Positions 35,171 through 43,217 of a stretch of 43,217 nucleotides of DNA are shown here, piece after piece (positions within the stretch are counted from its first letter, which is position 1; each line of letters begins with the position of its first letter). The notes under the pieces are model-generated. The model ran no database searches, was not told the origin of the DNA, and worked only from the letters and a program-made list of their open reading frames with translations. The DNA is from an uncultured Acidimicrobiales bacterium. GTDB taxonomy: Bacteria; Actinomycetota; Acidimicrobiia; Acidimicrobiales; SZUA-35. The stretch is taken from NCBI GenBank assembly GCA_937981915.1, contig CALJMD010000046.1, positions 1-43,217 of the forward strand, read 5' to 3'. The position numbers and the translations under genes were made by a program.

Positions 35171-35944
35171 CTATCGACGAGACAGCGATACCGAACCAAC
35201 CCCGTTGAAGGTAGCTGTCGCCGAGGAGCCCACGTGTAGTGGCGCAACTTGAGTAGCGGTGCCGGTCGAAACTACCTGGCCCGCTTCGAGGCCGATGGAG
35301 CGGTTCGACAGATGACCAATCAGCCAGTGGAGAGCAGTTAGTGGATCACCGAGCACGTCCGCTCCGCTACCCGATCCCGTAACGTCACCGTCGACGGTCA
35401 TGGTGGCCTCGACGCTGCCAAGCTGAGTGAGGTCAACGCCATCGGCCGCCGGGCCCAACGCCACCATCGAGTTGGCACCGGCGTCAGCGATGATTAGCCG
35501 AACATCAAGACCGACGAATGTGGCGTAGCGTCCCCCGACAACCTCGATAGCGGGTCGGACATTGGCGACAGCATGGATGAGAGCGGAGCGGTCCAGCGGT
35601 TCCTGCTCGGCCGGGATCGACGTACCAATCGTAAACGCCAACTCGCCCTCGAGCAGTGGCTCTACCGGTAGCGCAGCATCTTCGAGAACAGCTCCAGAGT
35701 CAACAACCTCGTACACCCGACCGGCGAAGGGGCCATCGGTACCAAGCAGTTCCTGGGCGTAGATAGAGGTGCAACCGATCTTCCAACCCAAAACCGGCCA
35801 ACCGGTCAGCGCTGCCACCGCATCGTCTACGGCTTCAGCCTCGGCCATCGTAGACGGCATCAACTCGTCGGGTACCGAATCAATTGGTGAGCCCGCGCTG
35901 CGGGCGGCAACCAGAAGTTCAGCCAGTCGGTCTACAGCAGACAC
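35171..35944 (-). CDS. 2-keto-4-pentenoate hydratase / fumarylacetoacetate hydrolase-family protein
   Basis: 257 aa; GWKIGCTSIYAQELLGTDGPFAGRVYEVV, EGELAFTIGTSIP, VRPAIEVVGGRYA, GLEAGQVVSTGTATQ. Confidence 0.9.
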   Translation of the reverse strand: MSAVDRLAELLVAARSAGSPIDSVPDELMPSTMAEAEAVDDAVAALTGWPVLGWKIGCTSIYAQELLGTDGPFAGRVYEVVDSGAVLEDAALPVEPLLEGELAFTIGTSIPAEQEPLDRSALIHAVANVRPAIEVVGGRYATFVGLDVRLIIADAGANSMVALGPAADGVDLTQLGSVEATMTVDGDVTGSGSGADVLGDPLTALHWLIGHLSNRSIGLEAGQVVSTGTATQVAPLHVGSSATATFNGVGSVSLSRR

Positions 35945-35983
35945 AGCGCGTCCTCAATGAGCTAGGCGGGAAGGAATTGGTGC

Positions 35984-36931
35984 CTAGCCCTTGGATCGCA
36001 GTTTCGGATCGAGAGCGTCGCGAAGCCCGTCACCGATGAAGTTGACGCACAGCACGGTGAGAGAGATCAGTACGCCGGGCGCAATCGTACGCCAGGGGTT
36101 GATCTGCATGTAGTCCTTGGCCAAGGACAACAGCACGCCCCACGTAGGAAGGTCCTGAGGGAATCCAAGCCCGAGGAACGACAACGCCGACTCGGTGATG
36201 ATGGCCGTGGCCACGCCAAGCGAGCTAGCGACCATAACGGCGCTCAAGACGTTGGGCAAGATGTGTCGGGCCAAGATGGAGCGCCGCCGGGTGCCCAAAC
36301 TCAACGCAGCGGTTACGTAGTCTTCTTGCTTGGCCGCGAGGACGTCACCGCGAACAATACGTGCGGTCTGCATCCAACTGAAGATGCCGATAACGGTTAC
36401 CACCAGTAGAAAGACCCCGAACCGGGCTCCGAAGGATTCCTTCAGTGGCTCTCGAAAGAGCACCACGATTACCAGCAGGGCCGGAAGCTGCGGGATGGCG
36501 ATGAACAGGTCGGTCACACGCATCAACGGACCGTCGAGCGCTTTGAAGTAGCCGGACAGAACACCGACCGCAGTGCCGATGACGATGCCGACCAACATGG
36601 CAGCGATACCAACCGACATCGAGATTCGGCCGCCGACGAGCACGCGGGCCAGCACATCGCGACCCACGTTGTCGGTGCCCAATAGGTGCGATCCACTGGG
36701 GCCCTGATTCAAGTTCTCGAGATCGAGCTCGAACGGGTCGTAGGGATAGAAGAATGGTCCGATGTACACGGCGAGCATGATGAAGGCCAAAATGAACAGC
36801 CCCGCCATTGCTCCTTTGTGTTTCCTGAACTGACGCCAAACGTCGGACCAGAGGGACCGGTATTCACCGAAGTCTTCCTCGGCTGCGAGCGCAGCGGCCC
36901 CTGAGTTGGCGGGTAGGTCTGTAGCAGTCAT
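35984..36931 (-). CDS. dppC: ABC transporter permease (DppC/OppC type)
   Basis: 315 aa; HLLGTDNVGRDVLARVLVGGRISMSVG; ALSLGTRRRSILARHILPN; GLGFPQDLPTWGVLL. Confidence 0.92.
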   Translation of the reverse strand: MTATDLPANSGAAALAAEEDFGEYRSLWSDVWRQFRKHKGAMAGLFILAFIMLAVYIGPFFYPYDPFELDLENLNQGPSGSHLLGTDNVGRDVLARVLVGGRISMSVGIAAMLVGIVIGTAVGVLSGYFKALDGPLMRVTDLFIAIPQLPALLVIVVLFREPLKESFGARFGVFLLVVTVIGIFSWMQTARIVRGDVLAAKQEDYVTAALSLGTRRRSILARHILPNVLSAVMVASSLGVATAIITESALSFLGLGFPQDLPTWGVLLSLAKDYMQINPWRTIAPGVLISLTVLCVNFIGDGLRDALDPKLRSKG

Positions 36932-36947
36932 GTCCTAAGCACCTCCC

Positions 36948-37967
36948 TCAGTCGTACCGGATTCGTGGATCCAGCAGGCCGTACAACACATCTGCCACCA
37001 GGTTGAAGACAACGGTGAGCAGAGCGAATATGAATGAGATCGATTGCACCATGGGAACGTCGCCCTGGCCAATTGCCGTAATGAGAAGCTGACCGATCCC
37101 GTTAATCCGGAAGACAGTTTCGGTGATGATCGCCCCGGTGAAAATGCCAGGGATCGAAAGCGCTATCAGTGTGACGACAGGGATCAGGCTGTTTCGGACG
37201 ACATGTCGGTTGACTACGGCTGTTTCGCCGAGGCCCTTGGAGCGGGCGGTGCGAACGTAGTCGGCGTTGAGGCTGTCCAGAACCGAGGATCTGGTAAAGC
37301 GACTCAAGGCTGACGCGTTGAACAACGTGAGCACGGCCACGGGCATCGCCATCTGTTTGGCTTGAGTGACGATACTGCCCCAGTCGTTCAAGCTGACCTC
37401 GTGGGTCGTGTCGTAGAACGACGGAAACCACCCGAGCCAGACACTGAATACCAAGATGGCCACCAGACCGGTGAAGAACACCGGCAGTGAGAAGCCAATC
37501 ATCGTGACGAAGGTACCGATGTTGTCGAAGGCCGAGTACTGACGGTAAGCAGAGTAAACGCCGACCGGGATGGCCAGCAGCGTACCGAGAACGAAGGCAA
37601 CGCCCAGGATCCACATGGTCTGCGGCAGGCGTTGGTAGATGATGTCAACGGCCGGTGAGCGGGACGACCACGAGATAATGCGATCGCGGTCGCAGTCACC
37701 ACCGTCGCAAAGATTGAAAGCGGAGTCGATGAGATGCAGCGGCTCATTGATGAGCATCACTCTGCACCACTTCAACCACTTAATAAAGAAGGGGTCGTTC
37801 AGACCGAGCGCCTCGCGCATTCGCTCCCGCACCTCGGCGGGAACGGTTAGCGGCACGCTGCTGGTCGGGTCACCAGGGGCCATTTCGAGAATCCCGAAAA
37901 TGACGAGGCTGATGATCAGCAAGGTTGGGATGGCGAACAGTGTCCGCCTAATAACGTACTGGAGCAT
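36948..37967 (-). CDS. dppB: ABC transporter permease (DppB/OppB type)
   Basis: 339 aa; MLQYVIRRTLFAIPTLLIISLVIFGILEMAPGDPT; DYVRTARSKGLGETAVVNRHVVRNSLIPVVTL. Confidence 0.93.
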   Translation of the reverse strand: MLQYVIRRTLFAIPTLLIISLVIFGILEMAPGDPTSSVPLTVPAEVRERMREALGLNDPFFIKWLKWCRVMLINEPLHLIDSAFNLCDGGDCDRDRIISWSSRSPAVDIIYQRLPQTMWILGVAFVLGTLLAIPVGVYSAYRQYSAFDNIGTFVTMIGFSLPVFFTGLVAILVFSVWLGWFPSFYDTTHEVSLNDWGSIVTQAKQMAMPVAVLTLFNASALSRFTRSSVLDSLNADYVRTARSKGLGETAVVNRHVVRNSLIPVVTLIALSIPGIFTGAIITETVFRINGIGQLLITAIGQGDVPMVQSISFIFALLTVVFNLVADVLYGLLDPRIRYD

Positions 37968-38005
37968 TTCGGTTGCCGAAGATCCCTTCCATCAAAGCTA
38001 CAGCA

Positions 38006-38037
38006 GTGGGGCCTCCCCGATCAAAGGGAGGCCCCAC
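38006..38037 (-). promoter_or_regulatory. Strong intercistronic hairpin between substrate-binding protein and permease genes
   Basis: GTGGGGCCTCCC (38006-38017) ... 8-nt loop ... GGGAGGCCCCAC (38026-38037), perfect 12-bp inverted repeat without a downstream U-run. Confidence 0.85.
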
Positions 38038-38071
38038 CAGCTACTAGCTAACTACTGACGAGACGATCCGC

Positions 38072-39889
38072 TTAGCGGGTCCAGTCCTGAATGTTCCAAT
38101 ACTCCGAGTCCCAACCGTTGAGCTCGCCGAAGCCCTGGATGTCGCTGGCAATAGCCGACACGTTGGCACGGTGGATCAGCGGAATAACGGCGCCGGATTC
38201 GATCATGATGTCCTGGAGCTGCTCAACGTTGCCGGCGTAAGCCGGGTCGGTTGAGGCGAGGCTCGAGGTTTCAAACCAAAGAGCGTCGTACTCGTCGGAC
38301 TGCATGCGAGGCATGTTCGATCCGCCCCAGCTGGTGCCGGACGTCGGGATCTGCTCCTGGGTCCAACCGTTGAGGTACGAAATCGGATCGGGAACGGTGG
38401 AGCCGTTGGTGAACATCTCCATGTCGTTGAAGAACTTCCAGATGCAGGCATCGGAAGCGCAGGTGCCGTCGAAGAACAGTGAAGCGTCCTCGTTCAGCAT
38501 CTCAACCTCAACACCGACCTCGGCCCAGTTGGCCTTGATGATGTCCTGGTTTGACTGACGCACAGCGTTGGTGGAAGTGGCGTAGGTGAAGCTCAGCGGC
38601 TCACCGTCGGCCTCACGCACGCCGTCACCGTCGGTGTCCTCGTATCCCAGTCCGTCGAGGATGCTGTTGGCCTCTTCGACGTTTCGGGTCTTGCACCAGT
38701 CGTTGTTTGCTGACTGCTGACCGGGGACCGGCCAGATGGTGCAGGTCGGGGCGCCAGCGGCACCGTAGCCGACTGCGACCAAAGCGTCACGGTCGATGGC
38801 AAGTGAAAGTGCTCGAGCCAGTTCAGGGTTGTTGAACAGCACGGGGTGATCGACGCCTTCAGACGGAGTGGCCGCCCGAGGATCGGTCTGGTTCAAGTTG
38901 ATGTGCTCGACGTTGGCAGCGAAGCCGGACACCAGAGCAGCGTTACCAGCGGCTTCCATCGGGGCCAGAATCTCCGGGGCGACCTGGAGGTTCCAACCGT
39001 AGTCAGCCTCACCAATCTCCAGAACGGAGCGAGCAGCAGCCTCGGCGTCGCCGCCACCCTTGATGGTCACGGCCTGGAAGAAGGGCTTGCCCTCTTCGCG
39101 GTAGCTCTCATTGGCAGCGTAGGTAGCGGTGTCTTCGGGCTTGAGCTCGGTGACAACGTACGGGCCGGTGCCGACCGGGGCGAAGTTCTGATCCGAGCAA
39201 CCGGCGGCGGCAGCACCGACGCAGTCAGCGAACTGGGCTCGCTGGATGATCGGGTGCAGGTAACCGACGAAGTAGCCGTAAGGGAACGGCTGCGGCTCGG
39301 TGAAGGTGACTGTGACCGTGGAGGCGTCAGCCGCTTCGACCTTGTCGATGGTGGTGAGGTCTACCGAACAACCGGTGGCCTCATCGGTGCAGTACTCGTG
39401 AGTGAAAAGCACGTCGTCAGAGGTGAACGGCGTGCCGTCCGACCAAACGATGTCGTCTCGCAGTGTCCAGGTGATCGAGGAGAAGTCCTCGGCCACGCCA
39501 CCGTTGTCCACGGTGGGAACCTCGGCGGCGAGCACCGGAATCAAGGTGCCGCTGGGATCGAACTTGGCGAGCGGCTCAATTGTGAGCGAGGCGGCCAAGG
39601 CGTCCTTGGTACCACCGGAGAGCAGCACGTTGGCCTGTGAAGGCGCCTGCCACTGCAGGAGGAGAAGCTCGTCGCTACCGGCAGCGTCTTCGGCCGGGGC
39701 TTCCTCTTCTTCCTCTTCGTCTTCCATTGCCTCTTCTTCGTCAGCTTCGGCGTCTTCACCGCTTGCTTCGGTTTCAGTGGCTTCGTCTTCAGCCGCGTCG
39801 TCGTCACTGGAACCACCACAGGATGCAGCAATAACAGCGAAGACGGCCAGCAGAAGTGCTAGCAATCTCAGTCTCTTCATTATGTTCAT
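38072..39889 (-). CDS. ABC transporter substrate-binding lipoprotein (SBP_bac_5, DppA/OppA type) with acidic linker
   Basis: ATG 39889 (MNIMKRLRLLALLLAVFAVIAASCGG lipobox) with GGGAGG upstream; LRDDIVWSDGTPFTSDDVLFTHEY; D/E-rich linker. Confidence 0.92.
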   Translation of the reverse strand: MNIMKRLRLLALLLAVFAVIAASCGGSSDDDAAEDEATETEASGEDAEADEEEAMEDEEEEEEAPAEDAAGSDELLLLQWQAPSQANVLLSGGTKDALAASLTIEPLAKFDPSGTLIPVLAAEVPTVDNGGVAEDFSSITWTLRDDIVWSDGTPFTSDDVLFTHEYCTDEATGCSVDLTTIDKVEAADASTVTVTFTEPQPFPYGYFVGYLHPIIQRAQFADCVGAAAAGCSDQNFAPVGTGPYVVTELKPEDTATYAANESYREEGKPFFQAVTIKGGGDAEAAARSVLEIGEADYGWNLQVAPEILAPMEAAGNAALVSGFAANVEHINLNQTDPRAATPSEGVDHPVLFNNPELARALSLAIDRDALVAVGYGAAGAPTCTIWPVPGQQSANNDWCKTRNVEEANSILDGLGYEDTDGDGVREADGEPLSFTYATSTNAVRQSNQDIIKANWAEVGVEVEMLNEDASLFFDGTCASDACIWKFFNDMEMFTNGSTVPDPISYLNGWTQEQIPTSGTSWGGSNMPRMQSDEYDALWFETSSLASTDPAYAGNVEQLQDIMIESGAVIPLIHRANVSAIASDIQGFGELNGWDSEYWNIQDWTR

Positions 39890-39970
39890 TCCTCCCTTGC
39901 CAAGGCTTGGCTTCGGCGTATCGGGTATGTTACGGGTTACTTGGGGACTTACAGGTGGGTTGAGCGACAA

Positions 39971-41032
39971 TCAGGCTGACTTGTCATCAACCAGGTGGCA
40001 TGCGACGTAGTGGCCACCGCCGATGTCGCGCCACTCGGGAACCTCAGTGCGACATCGATCTTCAGCCAACGGGCAGCGGGTGTTGAAGACGCAGCCGGGT
40101 GGCGGGTTGGAAGGGCTGGGAATATCGCCCTCTAGAATTTGGCGACGCCTGCTGGCCTCGACGACGGGGTCCGGAACCGGCACCGCCGAATTGAGGGCCT
40201 GAGTGTAGGGGTGCTGCGGATCGTCGTACAGGTTGTCGACAGTTGCCAGCTCGACGATGCGGCCGAGGTACATCACAGCCACGCGGTCAGCGATGTGACG
40301 CACCATCGACAAGTCATGGGAGATAAACAGGTAGGTCAATCCGAGGTCGTCTTGGAGCTCCTCGAGGAGGTTGACGACCTGGGCTTGAATCGAGACATCG
40401 AGGGCGGCAATAGGTTCATCGCAGACCACAAAATCAGGGTTCAAGGCAATCGCTCGGGCGATGCCGATTCGCTGACGTTGGCCGCCGGAGAACTCGTGCG
40501 GATAGCGGTTGGCGTGCATTGGCGAAAGCCCGACCTGGCCGAGCAACTCATCAATCCGCTTGCGTTGACTCTCGGCGTTACCTTTGCCGTGCTCCCTTAG
40601 CGGCTCGGCGATAATCGAGGCCACGGTCATGCGAGGGTTTAGTGACGAATGCGGGTCCTGGAAGATCATCTGCATTCGCGGTCGGAGCTTGCGGAGCTCT
40701 TCGCCTTTGGTTTCGGTCAGTTCGATGCCGTCGAAGGTGGCGGATCCCTCCGTTGCCTGCTCCAGTTGCAGGATGACCTTGCCGGTCGTGGACTTGCCTG
40801 AACCGCTCTCGCCGACGAGTCCCAGCGTCTCACCCTTGTAGATGTCGAACGAAATGCCGTCGACTGCCCGCACCGCACCGACCTGACGACGGAAGACACC
40901 TTTCATGATCGGGAAATGCTTCTTCAGTCCGCTAACCGAAACCAAGACCTCGCGGTCGCCTTGGTTCACCGTGTCGACTGTCGTGTCCGCTGCGGTATCG
41001 ACGGTGGTCTCAGCTGTCTGCTCAGAGTTCAT
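39971..41032 (-). CDS. dppF: ABC transporter ATP-binding protein (DppF/OppF type)
   Basis: [53 protein letters not shown]-term motif; likely start MNSEQTAE overlapping the upstream stop. Confidence 0.94.
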   Translation of the reverse strand: MNSEQTAETTVDTAADTTVDTVNQGDREVLVSVSGLKKHFPIMKGVFRRQVGAVRAVDGISFDIYKGETLGLVGESGSGKSTTGKVILQLEQATEGSATFDGIELTETKGEELRKLRPRMQMIFQDPHSSLNPRMTVASIIAEPLREHGKGNAESQRKRIDELLGQVGLSPMHANRYPHEFSGGQRQRIGIARAIALNPDFVVCDEPIAALDVSIQAQVVNLLEELQDDLGLTYLFISHDLSMVRHIADRVAVMYLGRIVELATVDNLYDDPQHPYTQALNSAVPVPDPVVEASRRRQILEGDIPSPSNPPPGCVFNTRCPLAEDRCRTEVPEWRDIGGGHYVACHLVDDKSA

Positions 41033-42080
41033 CTCGGGGCCTTTCGTTGTCAAGGTCCCACCAGCAGGCCGATCGGTGTTCGAATCCAACTGTGGTCAGC
41101 TGCGGTGTGTCTGTCAAACAACGGTCGAAGGCGAACTCACATCGAGGGGCGAACGAACACCCGACGGGGGCCTTCCTCAGGCTCGGCGGTTGTCCCTCGA
41201 TCGTTTGCAGATCGCTGCCCTTCTGGTCAAGGCGCGGGATGGAGCGCAGTAGGCCTCTCGTGTACGGGTGCTGCGGTGTGGCGTAGAGGTCGGCGACTCG
41301 GGCCTCCTCTACGATCCTGCCTCCGTACATCACGATCACTCGGTCAGCGAGGCCGGCTACGACACCAAGATCGTGAGTGATCCAAATAACTGCCGTGCCA
41401 AGTTTGGTCCGCAGATCACGAACAATCTCGATGATTTGGGCCTGGATGGTGACGTCGAGTGCGGTAGTCGGCTCATCGGCGATGATGACCTTTGGCGAAC
41501 AGGCCAAAGCAATGGCGATCATTACCCGCTGGCGCATGCCCCCCGACAACTCGTGCGGGTAAGACTTGAGGCGCTGCTCGGCGTCGGGGATTCCGACCAG
41601 TTCGAGCAGTTCCAGTGATCGTCGTTTTGCGTCCCTGGTAGTTGCATCGGTGTGCAACTTAAGCGATTCACCGATCTGTTTGCCGACGGTGAGCACCGGG
41701 TTGAGCGACGTCATCGGGTCCTGAAAGATGAAGCCGATCTTGCCGCCGCGAACCTTGCGTAGGTCGGACGTCTCCATCTCGAGCAGGTCGTCCCCGTCGA
41801 ACATTGCCGAACCGCTGACGATCTTGCCGGGCGGCATTGGGATCAGTCGTAGTAGCGACATCATCGTCACGCTCTTGCCAGAGCCGCTCTCGCCTACGAC
41901 CCCAAGGAATTCTCCCTGGCGGAGTTCGAAGTCGATGCCGTTGACAGCATGAACCACGCCATCAGGCGTATGGAACTCCGTGGCCAGATTGGAAACCTCA
42001 AGCACCGCTTCGGTCCCGCTCAACCGCTCTCCCCTATTCGACTCGTGTTCTGGGCTTGGGCCATCGTAGCGGGCAGGCAA
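41022..42080 (-). CDS. dppD: ABC transporter ATP-binding protein (DppD/OppD type)
   Basis: [74 protein letters not shown]. Alternative TTG start near 42023 behind GGGGAG. Confidence 0.94.
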   Translation of the reverse strand: MPARYDGPSPEHESNRGERLSGTEAVLEVSNLATEFHTPDGVVHAVNGIDFELRQGEFLGVVGESGSGKSVTMMSLLRLIPMPPGKIVSGSAMFDGDDLLEMETSDLRKVRGGKIGFIFQDPMTSLNPVLTVGKQIGESLKLHTDATTRDAKRRSLELLELVGIPDAEQRLKSYPHELSGGMRQRVMIAIALACSPKVIIADEPTTALDVTIQAQIIEIVRDLRTKLGTAVIWITHDLGVVAGLADRVIVMYGGRIVEEARVADLYATPQHPYTRGLLRSIPRLDQKGSDLQTIEGQPPSLRKAPVGCSFAPRCEFAFDRCLTDTPQLTTVGFEHRSACWWDLDNERPRDEL

Positions 42081-42185
42081 CCCGCGGATCTAGCCATGTT
42101 CCTAATTGGTAACAATCCGTTTACACAGAAGCACGTCGAAAAGGCTGAACTCCGGCCACTAGGTGACCTTACGGACTGATGCCGT

Positions 42186-42509
42186 TCAGAAGGGTCGCCA
42201 CAGGTTTCGAGCCCGTATCCACGAGACGACGGCGAAGCCCCCGATGATCATGACCTTGCCACCGGACGCTCCGTAGTCGACACAGCCCACGTTGCCAGCG
42301 GCAACGCAACGTTCGACGAGCAGGTTGGAGGTCGCTTCGATTCCAGCGACCAAGACGGCCAGTGCCAATGCGATCACCAGGTAGCGAACGAGAACCGGTG
42401 ATCGTTTCAAGCGCACTGTGACGACAATCAACGGCACGGCGAGTACCACCATGATGATTAGCGCCTGCATCAGGTTGCTGAGAAAACTCACCGTAGACCC
42501 CCATTCCAA
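42186..42509 (-). CDS. Small membrane protein (about 3 TM)
   Basis: 107 aa; ALIIMVVLAVPLIVVTV, YLVIALALAVLVAGIEA, KVMIIGGFAVVSWI. Confidence 0.6.
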   Translation of the reverse strand: MEWGSTVSFLSNLMQALIIMVVLAVPLIVVTVRLKRSPVLVRYLVIALALAVLVAGIEATSNLLVERCVAAGNVGCVDYGASGGKVMIIGGFAVVSWIRARNLWRPF

Positions 42510-42632
42510 CGTTGACCCGGCCGTCGGCTTCCCTGCCGCGAGAGCCTAGATCAGTGAGCACGAGGCTGCTCCAGATTTAGCTGCGGCCTTGGTCCATCAC
42601 CCGCTATCGCCGAGCGACAGCTGGGCGACGAG

Positions 42633-43217
42633 CTAGTTGATGATGTTGTGTTCCGGCCCGTACGGGAACCCGGTTATGTTCTCAGCGCCGTCGTCGGTCA
42701 CGACGAGAATGTCGTGTTCCCGGTAGCCACCAGCGCCAGGAGTTCCCTCCGGCACCATGATCATCGGCTCCATGGAGACCACCATCCCCGGCTGCAGCTC
42801 GGTTTCGATGTCCTCGCGCAGCTCGACGCCTGCCTCACGGCCGTAGTAGTGGCACAGCACACCGAACGAATGGCCATAGCCGAAGGATCGATACTGCAGC
42901 AGGTCGTTTGCAGCATAGATTTCGTTCAGCTCCGAGGCGATGTCGCCGCACTTCGCGCCAGGTTTAATCAATTCGAGCCCGCGTTCGTGTACCTGCACGT
43001 TGACGTCCCACAGTCGCAAGTGGTCGTCGGATGCACTCTGGCAGAACAAGGTGCGCTCGAGCGCGACGTAGTAGCCGAACACCATCGGGAAGCAGTTCAG
43101 GCTGAGGATGTCGCCTGGCTCCATCCGTCGATTGGTGACCGGATTGTGGGCGCCATCAGTGTTAATGCCGGATTGGAACCACGTCCAGGTGTCCATCAGT
43201 TCGACAAACGGAAAGCT
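42633..43217 (-). CDS. Creatinase (creatine amidinohydrolase)-like M24 'pita-bread' protein, N-terminus outside window
   Basis: Open frame continues to the window edge (SFPFVELMDTWTWFQSGINTDGAHNPVTNRRMEPGDILSLNCFPMVFGYYVALERTLF...YGHSFGVLCHYYGREAGVELREDIETELQPGMVVSMEPM...GAGGYREHDILVVTDDGAENITGFPYGPEHNII). Confidence 0.85.
   Translation of the reverse strand, partial: SFPFVELMDTWTWFQSGINTDGAHNPVTNRRMEPGDILSLNCFPMVFGYYVALERTLFCQSASDDHLRLWDVNVQVHERGLELIKPGAKCGDIASELNEIYAANDLLQYRSFGYGHSFGVLCHYYGREAGVELREDIETELQPGMVVSMEPMIMVPEGTPGAGGYREHDILVVTDDGAENITGFPYGPEHNIIN

Noticed and set aside
39402-40010. 202-aa Ser-rich plus-strand ORF antisense to the SBP
   Set aside because: Low-complexity complement of the acidic linker (GAA/GAC complement gives Ser/Val-rich frames)
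1-43217. CRISPR array, rRNA, IS elements
   Set aside because: No regularly spaced repeats, Cas motifs, rRNA-like stretches or transposase motifs seen on either strand

Overview
The 43.2 kb window is gene-dense, high-GC bacterial DNA. It looks chromosomal and actinobacterial, possibly Acidimicrobiia-like, judged from DUF2510-PrsW, PIN-PhoH, a DUF4193-like protein, MftD and gene style; this taxonomy is inference. I support about 40 CDSs, most on the minus strand. Main blocks: (i) surface/envelope genes at 1-5 kb, including a membrane-anchored protein with a degenerate TIR-like N-terminal domain and an OmpA-like protein; (ii) a divergent acyl-CoA dehydrogenase overlapping a DUF2510-PrsW membrane protease, then a winged-helix/AAA+ ATPase and PhoH; (iii) a BesD/ArpA-like Fe/2OG oxygenase, a coupled trio of membrane genes, a tyrosine recombinase and an RG/RGD-rich protein; (iv) NUDIX/GNAT, a highly acidic Zn-ribbon protein, a LysM-SLT muramidase and a double-length ThyX; (v) a cell-envelope cluster with an Rpf-like protein, a beta-helix surface protein, rpe, a CPBP protease and a HExxH membrane protein; (vi) a five-gene overlapping or closely spaced operon headed by an MftD-like flavoenzyme with no mycofactocin genes nearby; (vii) a dipeptide-type ABC transporter next to a creatinase truncated by the window edge. 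No rRNA, tRNA, CRISPR array, IS element or prophage was recognised. The best novelty candidates are the TIR-like/TM fusion, the orphan mftD operon with a 13-bp tandem repeat in its leader, the split-motif ThyX, the creatinase/ABC locus with a strong intercistronic hairpin, and several non-coding inverted or direct repeats. All functional calls are from reading the sequence; no database search was run.
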